The notes: generated by a model from the sequence alone, not told the origin. A stretch of 64,000 bases of DNA from Hyphomicrobiales bacterium (GCA_900467745.1 UBQW01000022.1:62001-126000), one strand, 5' to 3'; positions 36,817 to 45,255 are shown, counted from the stretch's first letter. Numbers and translations: made by a program.

Positions 36817-37109
36817 AGCCTTTCCTGGTTAGCTTGAAGCATTCTGCCGGAGCAGGTTTTCGTCAGGGCAAAGGCGATTGGCGAAGGGCATACCCCAGGT
36901 ACGGTTGAGCCAATCGCCTTTGATCCTGGCGGAAAGATGCCCGGCCCTAGCCGGTTTGCGCAGCAAACCAGCGAGGGTTGGCTGAAACGGGCCGCCTGAT
37001 CGTCCGGCCGGCTTGGCCGTATGCGTTGGCTACGACGCGCGCCTGCCGGACGACCATCCGACTCCGTTTGAGCCAACAGAATGTTTCAATCTAACCAGGA
37101 AAGGCTCTA
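36814..37109. repeat. 296-bp element with 33-bp terminal inverted repeats and nested palindrome
   Basis: The left end (36814-36846, starting TAGAGCCTTTCCTGGTTAG) and the right end (37077-37109) are reverse complements at 31 of 33 positions. Inside lies a second inverted repeat: AAAGGCGATTGGC at 36870-36882 and GCCAATCGCCTTT at 36909-36921. No open frame inside looks coding. The architecture fits a MITE or rhizobial mosaic intergenic element. The rest of the gap up to 37298 holds only a strong AAGGAGG ribosome-binding site for the next gene. Confidence 0.8.
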
Positions 37110-37298
37110 AGCGCCAAAACTGTTGCAGTCTTGCGACCGAACGAGGTCGTGAGCATCTTCCTCGCATACGAGCCATCGACTATCCGGCCGAGCGCGATAA
37201 GTTTGTGTACAAGCAGCGCAATTCGCTGATGGCATGAACTTGGAATCGCAATTTGGCGCGGCCGCATCGATCGCGGCTCACGCCGCAAGGAGGCCCGG

Positions 37299-38363
37299 AT
37301 GCACGACAAAGTCGATCAGCGCGAGGTTATTGCCGAGCGACAGGGTTCCGCCGGCATCATCCGCCTCAACAGGCCGAGAGCGCTGAACAGCCTGACCCTC
37401 GACATGGTCCGTTCGATCGATGCGGCGCTCAGCGAATTCGCGGCGGATGCCGATGTGGCGACCGTGATCATCATGGGCGAGGGCGAGCGTGGCTTCTGCG
37501 CCGGCGGCGATATCCGCGCGCTGCATGAGAGCGGTCGCGCCGGCACGTCGCTCGCGGAAGACTTCTGGCGTCAGGAGTTCCACCTCAATCACCGCATTGC
37601 CGCCTATCCAAAGCCCTATGTCGCGCTGATGGACGGCATTACCATGGGCGGCGGCGTCGGTCTTTCCTCGCATGGCCGCCACCGCGTGGTCACCGAACGC
37701 ACCCGCTTCGCCATGCCGGAGACGGGGATCGGCTATTTCCCCGATGTCGGCGCCACATGGCTGCTGCCGCATGCCCTGGGCGAGGTCGGCGTCTGGATGG
37801 GGCTGACGGGTCTTGAGGTCGGGGCGGCCGACGTGATCCATGCCGGGCTCGCGGATGTCCAGGTCGCCTCGTTCCAGCTGCCGGAGCTTGTCGACACGCT
37901 GGCCGGTCTGTCGCGTGGCGCAAACTCGCGCGATGTCGACGTTGTGCTGAAGAACCTGTCGACCGATCCGGGCAAGGGGCCGCTGAGGCTCAATAGCAGC
38001 CTGATCGAACGCACCTTCCGCTTCGGCACGGTCGGAGACATCATTGCGGCGTTGAAAGCGGAGCCATCGGACTTCGCTGCAGAAACGCTGCGCGCCATCC
38101 AGCTGCGCTCGCCAACCAGCCTGGCGCTGACGCTGCGCCTGCTGCATGAGGGCAAGCAGAGCCGCAGCCTCGGCGAGTGCCTGCGCCGCGAGTTCAGCGC
38201 CTGCCTCGGGATTTTGCAGAGCCCCGATTTCTACGAGGGCATCCGCGCCGCCGTCATCGACAAGGACCGCAAGCCGAAATGGATGCCTTCAACGATCGAA
38301 GCGGTCGAGCCCGCCGCGATCGATCGCTTCCTGCGCCCGGCCGAGCCGCCGCTTACACTTTAG
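37299..38363 (+). CDS. 3-hydroxyisobutyryl-CoA hydrolase-like (enoyl-CoA hydratase/isomerase family)
   Basis: 354 aa, longer than simple hydratases and matching the HIBCH (ECH_2) subgroup. Motifs: IRLNRPRALNSLTLDMV, GFCAGGDIRALHESGR, DGITMGGGVGLSSHGRHRVV (oxyanion hole) and MPETGIGYFPDVGATWLLP. The C-terminal region with SLGECLRREFSACLG and DKDRKPKWMPST is typical of HIBCH. The reaction would be hydrolysis of 3-hydroxyisobutyryl-CoA in valine breakdown. It is a single gene with an AAGGAGG ribosome-binding site. Confidence 0.85.
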   Translation: MHDKVDQREVIAERQGSAGIIRLNRPRALNSLTLDMVRSIDAALSEFAADADVATVIIMGEGERGFCAGGDIRALHESGRAGTSLAEDFWRQEFHLNHRIAAYPKPYVALMDGITMGGGVGLSSHGRHRVVTERTRFAMPETGIGYFPDVGATWLLPHALGEVGVWMGLTGLEVGAADVIHAGLADVQVASFQLPELVDTLAGLSRGANSRDVDVVLKNLSTDPGKGPLRLNSSLIERTFRFGTVGDIIAALKAEPSDFAAETLRAIQLRSPTSLALTLRLLHEGKQSRSLGECLRREFSACLGILQSPDFYEGIRAAVIDKDRKPKWMPSTIEAVEPAAIDRFLRPAEPPLTL

Positions 38364-38370
38364 GTGCGGC

Positions 38371-38649
38371 CTACATTGGGAAGTCGGGGATGGCCTCGCG
38401 CCGGGTCAGCTTCAGCGTTCGGTCGGGCTGCAGGACATAGGTTTCCAGCTGCTTCGTTCCGGTCGAGTCATAGAACGAATTATGGACGACGCTGCCCGGC
38501 GGAGACTTGGTCAGCTTCGTGCGCGGCTGCCCGCCATAGGTGATGCTTCCGGGGATGGGCTTCACCTCCGCCGTCTCGCTGGTGGTGCAGCCAGCCAGAA
38601 GACCAGCCATAACGAATGTTGCCGCAACGGCCGATATCACGCGTTTCAT
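38371..38649 (-). CDS. Small lipoprotein, unknown function
   Basis: 92 aa from the ATG at 38649. Signal peptide MKRVISAVAATFVMAGLLAGC with lipobox LAGC, followed by TTSETAEVKPIPGSITYGGQP and a basic, beta-rich tail. No catalytic motif is visible. Outer-membrane or inner-membrane lipoprotein; function unknown. It converges on the HIBCH-like gene with 7 bp between stops. Confidence 0.75.
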   Translation of the reverse strand: MKRVISAVAATFVMAGLLAGCTTSETAEVKPIPGSITYGGQPRTKLTKSPPGSVVHNSFYDSTGTKQLETYVLQPDRTLKLTRREAIPDFPM

Positions 38650-38814
38650 CGCGATCACCCCACATGTCTATGCTGTTGATATGGCTCGCTTCGCTTGAAG
38701 CGCCAAGAGGTATTTGGATTTTCTTCTCGAAAATACTCCAACGATAGCGCCCGCACTGCAACGAAATGCGGCGCTGCAGCGTTAAACAGCAGAACAATTC
38801 GCTTGGAGGCGAAG

Positions 38815-39078
38815 ATGGTACAGCTATTCCAGATTTTGACGGGGCACGAGGATCAGTGCGAACGGGGCCACAGCCAGTCGTCGATGCGGGCTGCAATCGA
38901 AAGCGCGCTGAGCGCAGATCCGGACCTCGATTGCACCGAGATCAGCGTCACCATGCTCGGCCAATACGCTGTGCTCGAGGGCTTTGCGCACAGTGCCGGG
39001 GACATCGTTCGCGCCATGATGATCGCCGAGGACGTCGTGGGCCAAGGCAACGTGCAGAGCCGGATGCTGCGCCGCTGA
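38815..39078 (+). CDS. Small BON-like domain protein
   Basis: 87 aa from the ATG at 38815 (TTGGAGG upstream). The segment AIESALSADPDLDCTEISVTMLGQYAVLEGFAHSAGDIVRAMMIAEDVVG has the alpha-beta-beta-alpha-beta shape and the V.L.G.. pattern of BON domains. There is no signal peptide, and two Cys (C21-like in DQCERGH and C in DLDC) are present. BON domains bind phospholipid or peptidoglycan in the envelope; here the protein is likely cytoplasmic. BON assignment is by pattern only. Confidence 0.6.
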   Translation: MVQLFQILTGHEDQCERGHSQSSMRAAIESALSADPDLDCTEISVTMLGQYAVLEGFAHSAGDIVRAMMIAEDVVGQGNVQSRMLRR

Positions 39079-39172
39079 TGCTCTCCTTTTGTCGCCGCTG
39101 CGCTGTTTCGGTCAATACTGTAAGATGGAAGTAGAAAAGCGTTAACGCATTTGAAAGTGGCGGTGGTTTCGC

Positions 39173-39198
39173 GGAACTAAACTAACGGCTGTTCCGTT
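39173..39198 (+). promoter_or_regulatory. EcfG/RpoE2-type general stress promoter
   Basis: GGAAC at 39173-39177, a 17-bp spacer, CGTT at 39195-39198: a full match to the alphaproteobacterial general-stress sigma consensus GGAAC-N16/17-CGTT, 30 bp before the start of the next gene. Confidence 0.75.
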
Positions 39199-39227
39199 AC
39201 TGGGATAATCAAACATGGGAGAATGGC

Positions 39228-39488
39228 ATGACGCGCTTTCTTCGACTTGGGATGCCCGTTTTAGCGCTGATGACTGGCGCATTTGCCTTGCCGGCCGCCG
39301 CTTCGCTGGAGATCGATAGCAACTATTCGGCGCTTCAGCGCGATGATGTCGTGCTTGCCCAATATGGCGATGCGACCGCCTGCGTTCCCGCCGCCGCGCA
39401 CTATGTCCCATCCTTCATCCGCGCCAACGACGGCACGATCATCGGTGTGGGCTATGTGGAAGTGGCAAGCGCTTATACCGGATGCTGA
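39228..39488 (+). CDS. Small secreted protein, stress-promoter driven
   Basis: 86 aa. Signal peptide MTRFLRLGMPVLALMTGAFALPAAA with a likely AAA-S cleavage, leaving a mature protein of about 60 residues with two cysteines (DATACVP and the C-terminal YTGC) that could form a disulfide. No known domain. The perfect EcfG-type promoter just upstream suggests induction in the general stress response and stationary phase. Confidence 0.72.
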   Translation: MTRFLRLGMPVLALMTGAFALPAAASLEIDSNYSALQRDDVVLAQYGDATACVPAAAHYVPSFIRANDGTIIGVGYVEVASAYTGC

Positions 39489-39829
39489 TATCAGGTAACG
39501 CTCAATTAACCAGACCGCAGAACGCGCGCGCTCACGATGCGTGAGAGAGAGATAGTGTGCGCCGGGCAGCGCCACCTTGCATCGTCTAACTGATTGTTTT
39601 GGAGAAGTTTATACGAGGCCCGCCTGTGCTTTTCACACAGAGGGTGACGAGCCTCTGACCATCATCATGATGGCTGCCAGTGTTCTAGTAAGCGTTGAGC
39701 ACTAGAGACAACCGGCTTCGTCCGGCTACCCCCGAGAAGCTCCGGTGAGGGTTAAGCAAAAATCAACCTTGCTTTATTTCGAGCCACTTGTGGAGCAATC
39801 TGATCCCGATCGGATCGATTGCAGCTCGC
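39489..39829 (+). other. 341-bp intergenic region with structured segment
   Basis: No gene longer than a short peptide. Hairpin candidates are CTGTG-cttttca-CACAG near 39622 and CCGG-cttcgt-CCGG near 39710. A 12-codon frame (39665-39703, MMAASVLVSVEH) begins ATGATG. It could be an sRNA or leader, but no + strand gene follows for more than 1.2 kb, so attenuation is unlikely. Confidence 0.3.
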
Positions 39830-40072
39830 TCAGTGCACGTGCAACCTTGCTTCCTTGGCCGCTGCGACGAACTCGGCGCGCGCTTCTTCCACGCTCTTGC
39901 GGCCATCAAGGGCGGCTCGGCACGTGCTGCGTGCCTTCAGGTAGCGCAGGCCGCGAACATTTGGCCAGAGCTCGGTCAGGCATGTCAGGGCATCGAACGG
40001 GCCGGATATCGTCCGCGCACCGGTGGTCTCGAAGCCGACCTGGATAGGATCATTCCACTTTTCGCTTGCCAT
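39830..40072 (-). CDS. DUF982 family protein
   Basis: 80 aa. The pattern WNDPIQV...G.RTISGPFDALTCLTELWPNVRGLRYLKARSTCRAALDGRKSVEEARAEFVAAAKEA is the whole DUF982 domain, a family almost confined to Rhizobiales and present in many copies per genome. Function is unknown. Its ATG has GGAGG upstream in antisense (CTCCTCC near 40083). Confidence 0.85.
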   Translation of the reverse strand: MASEKWNDPIQVGFETTGARTISGPFDALTCLTELWPNVRGLRYLKARSTCRAALDGRKSVEEARAEFVAAAKEARLHVH

Positions 40073-40282
40073 TTGCGCACTCCTCCATTGCTCACGCCAA
40101 GTACTCTGCAGCGTTCTGCCTGCTCCTCCCGCAAAGCAGTGTGCGGGAGCATTTTAGCGATAATTCACAAACCCGCAAATGGGAAAAGACATACGCGTTC
40201 GGCGTAACGAACCAAAGACGTATGAAAGATATGCACCCGGCCATGCGACCGAGTGCTTGAAACATCCGACAAACCTGCGCGT

Positions 40283-40537
40283 TTAGCTGCAGACGCGGGT
40301 GGTCTTGGTCACGAGCCGACCGTGGCTGTGATACTTCACGGTCTTCATGCGGCAATTGTAGCGCACCGGATGATGGCGGTTGGAATGGCCATAATAGGGG
40401 CGGTGGTTGTAGCGATCGTGGTAGCCGTGATGGCCCGGCTGACCGATCCTAACCGTAACGCTATCGGCAAAGGATGGCATTGCCGTTGCGCTGAGCGATG
40501 CGATGGCCACGGCGGCAGCGATAATAAGCTTCTTCAT
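40283..40537 (-). CDS. Small secreted His/Tyr/Arg-rich protein
   Basis: 84 aa from the ATG at 40537 (GGAGACTAGC upstream). Signal peptide MKKLIIAAAVAIASLSATAMPSFA, then a mature part with GHHGYHDRYNHRPYYGHSNRHHPVRYNC and a C-terminal VTKTTRVCS. The His-rich stretch could bind metal; two cysteines may pair. No family recognised. A near-consensus EcfG promoter lies upstream. Confidence 0.72.
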   Translation of the reverse strand: MKKLIIAAAVAIASLSATAMPSFADSVTVRIGQPGHHGYHDRYNHRPYYGHSNRHHPVRYNCRMKTVKYHSHGRLVTKTTRVCS

Positions 40538-40567
40538 GCTAGTCTCCATTCATAACAGCGTTGACGA

Positions 40568-40592
40568 AACGTTCGTATCGAGAATTTGTTCA
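40568..40592 (-). promoter_or_regulatory. Near-consensus EcfG-type promoter for the His-rich protein
   Basis: Read on the minus strand: TGAAC (complement of 40588-40592), 16-bp spacer, CGTT (complement of 40568-40571). One mismatch in the -35 against GGAAC-N16/17-CGTT. It lies 31 bp before the ATG at 40537. Confidence 0.5.
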
Positions 40593-40670
40593 ATACGAAT
40601 AATAAGCGCAGCATGAATGCGAGCTGAGAGGCGTGTTCATGTCCGGGTCATCCCGGCGGCGGGCCAAACC

Positions 40671-40814
40671 TTACGGTGCGATTGTGTAGACGAACACGGC
40701 TTTATAGACGGCGAGCGCGCCGAAAACGGCGGTGATGGCAGCCAGAACCATGGCGATCAAAATGATCGCCTTCGTGCCCTTGCCGTTCTGCTGGTCGTTG
40801 TCGTCCGTGCTCAT
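40671..40814 (-). CDS. 47-aa single-span membrane protein
   Basis: Start ATG (complement of 40812-40814), stop TAA. The product is a hydrophilic head MSTDDNDQQNGKGTK followed by one membrane helix, AIILIAMVLAAITAVFGALA, and a short tail VYKAVFVYTIAP. A CAGGAGA ribosome-binding site lies at ideal distance. It has no recognised family. It shares the gap with the divergent secreted protein at 41050. The good ribosome-binding site and clean topology argue that it is real. Confidence 0.65.
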   Translation of the reverse strand: MSTDDNDQQNGKGTKAIILIAMVLAAITAVFGALAVYKAVFVYTIAP

Positions 40815-40975
40815 GGTCGTCTCCTGCGGGCTCGCCCGGCTCACTGGTGGTCTCGGCCGGCGAAGCCGTTATCGCCACGTCTTAACCAGTCGGCCGCTCT
40901 TTCGCAAACCGAGATATCTGATGCCGAATGTCGCAGCAGGACGCGCGGCCACAATTCACGATTGCCGCAAGTCGC

Positions 40976-41000
40976 GGAACAAACCGATAGCGGCCGGGTT
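40976..41000 (+). promoter_or_regulatory. Near-consensus EcfG-type promoter
   Basis: GGAAC at 40976-40980, 16-bp spacer, GGTT at 40997-41000 (one mismatch to CGTT), 50 bp before the start of the secreted Ser/Thr-rich protein. Confidence 0.5.
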
Positions 41001-41049
41001 GTCCACACGTAACCCGATAGTGAAAACCGACGAGGAAGAGGAAATTCCC

Positions 41050-41379
41050 ATGCGAACGTCTGTCATCACGGCGGCCATTTTTGCCGCGGGCCTGGCCACA
41101 TCCGCCTTCGCGCAATCCAACCCCGATTCGATCGGTCCCACCAATGGCGGCTCGACCGGCTCGAGTGCCGGAACATTTTCCAGCGATTACACGAGCAGCG
41201 ACAACGGCACCCATCCGGTAACCGTCACGCCCGTCGACCCGACGACCACGCAGTCGATCACGGCACAGCCGAAGACGCTCGACTGCCCATCGATGCCCCG
41301 CGCCAACTCGGGCGTCGACACCCGCGGCGGCGAAAGCGGCGCCTCGGTTAGTCAGGCATGCCGGGAGTACGACAACTAA
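41050..41379 (+). CDS. Secreted Ser/Thr/Asn-rich protein
   Basis: 109 aa. Signal peptide MRTSVITAAIFAAGLATSAFA, then low-complexity SNPDSIGPTNGGSTGSSAGTFSSDYTSSDNGTHPVTVTPVDPTTTQS and a C-terminal part with two Cys (LDCPSMPR, SQACREYDN). Probably an unstructured periplasmic protein; no domain recognised. A strong terminator follows. The upstream GGAAC/GGTT pair suggests stress induction. Confidence 0.7.
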   Translation: MRTSVITAAIFAAGLATSAFAQSNPDSIGPTNGGSTGSSAGTFSSDYTSSDNGTHPVTVTPVDPTTTQSITAQPKTLDCPSMPRANSGVDTRGGESGASVSQACREYDN

Positions 41380-41400
41380 GGCGGATGGTCATCCGCGATC

Positions 41401-41430
41401 AAAAAGGGCCGGCTTGTTCGGCCCTTTTTG
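41401..41430. terminator. Bidirectional intrinsic terminator
   Basis: AAAAAGGGCCG (41401-41411), 7-nt loop, CGGCCCTTTTT (41419-41429): a perfect 11-bp stem that supplies its own T-run on either strand. It separates the secreted-protein gene from tRNA-Thr, which converges on it. Confidence 0.88.
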
Positions 41431-41495
41431 TTGAACAGGCATAAATACGCGTCGATGGGGCGTAGGACGGAGCTGATTTTTAACGAGGAGAAAAC

Positions 41496-41570
41496 TGGTG
41501 CTGCCGAGTGGGATTGAACCACCGACCTCACCCTTACCAAGGGTGTGCTCTACCACTGAGCTACGGCAGC
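41496..41570 (-). tRNA. tRNA-Thr (GGT)
   Basis: Cloverleaf on the minus strand: acceptor GCTGCCG/CGGCAGC, D-arm AGCTCAGTGGTAGAGC, anticodon stem CACCC/GGGTG with loop TTGGTAA (anticodon GGT, codon ACC), T-arm GGTCGGTGGTTCAATCCC region, discriminator A and encoded CCA. 75 nt including CCA. Confidence 0.95.
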
Positions 41571-41723
41571 GAGGACCAGACGCTGGCAACCGAAGCGGCT
41601 GCGTTGCGTGAACGGGGCGGCTATTGCCACAGCTTCGGGACGAGCGCAAGACGCAATTTCAAACTTATGTCAGTTTCACGTCGCCACTTTTGGATTGCCG
41701 CGAATTCGGGTAAGCCATGAAAT

Positions 41724-41918
41724 ATGACCGAAGACACTGAAAATGCCCGCAAGGGCCGCAAAGACGCGATCGAACAGCAGGCCAAATTGCGCCGCGATCG
41801 GGCCGCGGAAAAATTGCGGGAAAATCTTTCCCGCCGCAAACAGCAGACGCGCGCCCGCCGTTCCGGCCAGGCCGACGAGACAAATGGACTGCCTGCCGCA
41901 AAAATGGACGAATCGTAA
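41724..41918 (+). CDS. Small highly charged protein upstream of murA
   Basis: 64 aa, about half Lys/Arg/Glu/Asp (MTEDTENARKGRKDAIEQQAKLRRDRAAEKLRENLSRRKQQTRARR). Predicted as one long helix or coiled coil; no membrane part. A gene of this kind is found before murA in other Rhizobiaceae. Function unknown; nucleic-acid or ribosome association would fit the basic patches but is speculative. Confidence 0.7.
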   Translation: MTEDTENARKGRKDAIEQQAKLRRDRAAEKLRENLSRRKQQTRARRSGQADETNGLPAAKMDES

Positions 41919-42022
41919 TGTTCCGTCCGCTTCGAATTGAAGCCTTCGCGGATTTCGTCTAAAGACCCGCATCCTTTTAAAAGACAGAGTTTCAGAAAGG
42001 CGGGCGTGGCCCGTAAGCGCTT

Positions 42023-43315
42023 ATGGATCGTATCAGAATTGTCGGCGGTAATGAGCTTAACGGCATCATTCCCATTTCCGGCGCCAAGAATGCCGCCCTG
42101 CCGCTGATGATCGCCTCGTTGCTGACCAGCGATACGCTGACGCTCGAAAACGTGCCGCACCTGGCCGATGTCGAGCAGTTGCTGCGCATCCTCGGCAATC
42201 ATGGCGTCGACGTTTCGGTCAATGGCCGCCGCGAGCGCCAGGAAGACAGCTACTCGCGCACGATCCACTTCACGTGCCGCACCATCGTCGACACCACCGC
42301 TCCCTACGAGCTGGTCTCGAAGATGCGCGCCTCCTTCTGGGTAATCGGCCCGCTTCTGGCGCGTGAAGGCCAGTGCCGCGTTTCGCTGCCCGGCGGTTGC
42401 GCCATCGGCACGCGCCCGGTCGATCTCTTCCTCGACGGCCTGACGGCGCTCGGCGCGACGCTCGATATCGACAGCGGCTATGTCAACGCCACCGCCCCCA
42501 AGGGCGGCCTGATTGGCGCCAAGTACACCTTCCCGAAGGTCTCCGTCGGCGCGACCCACGTCATGATGATGGCCGCCACGCTTGCCCGCGGCACCACCGT
42601 CATCGGCAACGCTGCTCGCGAGCCTGAAGTCGTCGACCTCGCCAACTACCTGATCGCCATGGGCGCCAAGATCACCGGCGCCGGCACGTCAACCATCACC
42701 ATTGAAGGCGTCACCTCGCTGTCGGGCGCCCGCCACCGCGTTCTGCCGGATCGTATCGAGACCGGCACCTACGCCATGGCGGTTGCCATGGCCGGCGGCG
42801 ATGTCGTGCTTGAAAACACCGATGTGGCGCTGCTCGACACCGCGCTCGAGACGCTGCGCCGCGCTGGTGCTGAAATCTCCGCCACCAACAACGGCATGCG
42901 CGTCCGCCGCAATGGTGCCGGCATTCGCCCGGTCGATATCGTCACCGATCCCTTCCCGGGCTTCCCGACCGACTTGCAGGCGCAGTTCATGGCGCTGATG
43001 ACCCGCTCCACCGGCGTGTCGCATGTCACCGAAACCATCTTCGAAAACCGCTTCATGCACGTGCAGGAACTTGCCCGCCTCGGCGCCAAGATCTCGCTGT
43101 CGGGCCAGACGGCGAAGATCGAAGGCGTGCCGCGCCTGAAGGGTGCGCCGGTCATGGCGACCGATCTGCGCGCTTCCGTGTCGCTGGTCATCGCCGGCCT
43201 TGCGGCCGAAGGCGAGACCATGGTGTCGCGTGTCTATCACCTCGATCGCGGTTTCGAGCGCCTGGAAGAAAAGCTCACCCGCTGCGGCGCGATCGTCGAA
43301 CGCGTCAGCGAATAA
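42023..43315 (+). CDS. murA: UDP-N-acetylglucosamine 1-carboxyvinyltransferase MurA
   Basis: 430 aa. N-terminal [30 protein letters not shown] is diagnostic, with the conserved Lys-Asn. The PEP-attacking cysteine lies in [19 protein letters not shown] near residue 126, so the enzyme should be fosfomycin-sensitive. [18 protein letters not shown] and [19 protein letters not shown] are further signatures. It catalyses the first committed step of peptidoglycan synthesis. A hairpin without a T-run follows. Confidence 0.97.
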   Translation: MDRIRIVGGNELNGIIPISGAKNAALPLMIASLLTSDTLTLENVPHLADVEQLLRILGNHGVDVSVNGRRERQEDSYSRTIHFTCRTIVDTTAPYELVSKMRASFWVIGPLLAREGQCRVSLPGGCAIGTRPVDLFLDGLTALGATLDIDSGYVNATAPKGGLIGAKYTFPKVSVGATHVMMMAATLARGTTVIGNAAREPEVVDLANYLIAMGAKITGAGTSTITIEGVTSLSGARHRVLPDRIETGTYAMAVAMAGGDVVLENTDVALLDTALETLRRAGAEISATNNGMRVRRNGAGIRPVDIVTDPFPGFPTDLQAQFMALMTRSTGVSHVTETIFENRFMHVQELARLGAKISLSGQTAKIEGVPRLKGAPVMATDLRASVSLVIAGLAAEGETMVSRVYHLDRGFERLEEKLTRCGAIVERVSE

Positions 43316-43336
43316 GCGCAACTGTAGACGTAACGA

Positions 43337-43364
43337 GACAAAGGGCGGTCATTCGCCCTTTGTC
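43337..43364 (+). terminator. Hairpin after murA
   Basis: GACAAAGGGCG-gtcatt-CGCCCTTTGTC, perfect 11-bp stem 21 bp after the murA stop; only CCCG follows, so it may attenuate rather than stop transcription into the hisD group. Confidence 0.6.
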
Positions 43365-43477
43365 CCCGTTGCGCAACGGGCCTTAGCGCCTTATGTCCCT
43401 TGTCCTACGGCACCGCCATTCCGCGGCGCCGGATATCGCCATCCCGGTGATATCAGGAACAATGGGGTGCTGCCTGA

Positions 43478-43915
43478 ATGACCGACCTGAAGCTTGTTGC
43501 GCTGGATAGCGAAGACCTTGCCGTCGTCTCCGCGCATACGCAGGATAGCGTCTTCAAGGTCGCCGATCTTTCCTGGTCGCCGCGCGACCACCAATTCTCC
43601 ATCGCCGCAAATCGTTTCGTCTGGGAAGAAGTCGGCGCCAAGCGCAAGGGCTTCGAGCGCCGCCGCGCCGCCATCGTTTTCAAGCGTGTGCTCTCTGTCC
43701 GCTCCGTCGGCATCAACCAGAAGAACCGTGAGGACGTCCTGTCGCTGCTCGCCATCCGCTTCGAGCAGAAAGGCGAGGGGCCTGAGGGCACCGTGCAGAT
43801 CGATCTCGCCGCCGGCGCCACTATTGCGCTCGATGTCGAATGCATCGAGGTTCAGCTTGCGGATATTGGCGGCGCATGGGAAACCGCTTCCAAGCCGCGC
43901 CATCCCGGCGCCTGA
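43478..43915 (+). CDS. DUF2948 family protein
   Basis: 145 aa, soluble. MTDLKLVALDSEDLAVVSAHTQDSVFKVADLSWSPRDHQFSIAANRFVWE and the C-terminal ECIEVQLADIGGAWETASKPRHP are the family hallmarks. DUF2948 is uncharacterised and is regularly found just before hisD in alphaproteobacteria. Co-transcription with hisD is likely (38 bp gap). Confidence 0.85.
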   Translation: MTDLKLVALDSEDLAVVSAHTQDSVFKVADLSWSPRDHQFSIAANRFVWEEVGAKRKGFERRRAAIVFKRVLSVRSVGINQKNREDVLSLLAIRFEQKGEGPEGTVQIDLAAGATIALDVECIEVQLADIGGAWETASKPRHPGA

Positions 43916-43953
43916 ATACGCATTTATCGAAGCATACCGAGAGGAATTGACGC

Positions 43954-45252
43954 GTGGCAATCTGGTTGGATCAGGCATCGGACGATTTCGGGCAGCGTTT
44001 CGCCGCGTTTCTGACGACCAAGCGCGAAATGTCCGAGGACGTGAACATCACCGTTCGCGCCATCATCGATGATGTGCGCGCCCGCGGCGATGCGGCGCTG
44101 GCCGAATATTCGAGGAAGTTCGAGGGCATCGATTTCGCCGAGACGCCGATGCGCGTCACCGAAGCGGAAATCGATGCGGCCGTCGAGGCCGTGCCCGCCG
44201 AAGTGCTGGGCGCGCTCAAGGTCGCCGCCGTTCGCATCGAATCCCACCACGCCCGCCAGCTGCCCAAGGACGATATCTACGAAGACGCGATGGGCGTGAC
44301 GCTCGGCTCGCGCTGGACGGCGATCGAGGCGGTCGGCCTTTATGTTCCCGGCGGCACGGCGAGCTATCCGAGCTCGGTGCTGATGAACGCCATTCCGGCC
44401 AAGGTCGCCGGTGTCGATCGCGTTGTCATCGTCGTTCCCGCAACCGGCGGCCAGGTCAATCCCGCCGTGCTCGCGGCAGCGAAGCTTGCCGGCGTGACCG
44501 AGATCTATCGGATCGGCGGCGCCCAGGCCGTGGCGGCGCTCGCCTATGGCACTGAAACCATCTCGCCGGTCGACAAGATTACCGGCCCCGGCAACGCCTA
44601 TGTCGCCGCCGCCAAGCGCCACGTCTTCGGCACTGTCGGCATCGACATGATCGCCGGCCCGTCGGAAGTCCTCGTCATAGCCGATAAGGACAACAATCCG
44701 GATTGGATCGCAGCCGATCTGCTCGCCCAGGCAGAGCATGATGTCAGCGCCCAGTCGATCCTGATCACCGACGACGCGGCCTTCGGCAAGGCGGTCGAAG
44801 CCGCCGTCGAGCGTCAGCTGAAGACGCTGAACCGCGCCGAGACGGCTGCCGCCAGCTGGCGCGATTTCGGCGCCGTCATTCTGGTCAAGGAGATCAGCGA
44901 CGCCATTCCGCTCGCAAACCGCATTGCCGCCGAACATCTGGAGATCGCCGTCGCCGATCCGGATGCGCTGGTCGACAAGATCCGCAATGCCGGCGCCATC
45001 TTCATCGGCGCGCACACGCCCGAAGTGATCGGCGATTATGTCGGCGGTTCCAACCACGTGCTGCCGACGGCCCGCTCCGCGCGCTTCTCGTCCGGCCTCT
45101 CGGTTCTGGATTTCGTCAAGCGCACCTCGATCCTGCGCCTCGGTTCCGAACAGCTGCGCACGCTGGGTCCGGCCGCCATCGCGCTTGCTGTGTCCGAAGG
45201 TCTCGACGCCCACGCGCGGTCGGTTGCGATCCGCCTCAACCTGGAACGGTAA
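43954..45252 (+). CDS. hisD: Histidinol dehydrogenase
   Basis: 432 aa. The start is GTG with GAGAGG upstream. Signatures: GLYVPGGTASYPSSVLMNAIPAKVAGV, YRIGGAQAVAALAYGTETI, DKITGPGNAYVAAAKR, AGPSEVLVIAD and AEHLEIAVADPDAL with the zinc and catalytic residues, then GDYVGGSNHVLPTARSARFSSGL. It oxidises L-histidinol to L-histidine in two NAD-linked steps. No other his gene is adjacent. Confidence 0.97.
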   Translation: MAIWLDQASDDFGQRFAAFLTTKREMSEDVNITVRAIIDDVRARGDAALAEYSRKFEGIDFAETPMRVTEAEIDAAVEAVPAEVLGALKVAAVRIESHHARQLPKDDIYEDAMGVTLGSRWTAIEAVGLYVPGGTASYPSSVLMNAIPAKVAGVDRVVIVVPATGGQVNPAVLAAAKLAGVTEIYRIGGAQAVAALAYGTETISPVDKITGPGNAYVAAAKRHVFGTVGIDMIAGPSEVLVIADKDNNPDWIAADLLAQAEHDVSAQSILITDDAAFGKAVEAAVERQLKTLNRAETAAASWRDFGAVILVKEISDAIPLANRIAAEHLEIAVADPDALVDKIRNAGAIFIGAHTPEVIGDYVGGSNHVLPTARSARFSSGLSVLDFVKRTSILRLGSEQLRTLGPAAIALAVSEGLDAHARSVAIRLNLER

Positions 45253-45255
45253 GCG

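Noticed and set aside
40117..40160. Terminator-like stem (TGCTCC..CCCGC / GCGGGAGCA then TTTT)
   Set aside because: It points along the + strand where no gene precedes it, and the stem has a bulge; likely chance.
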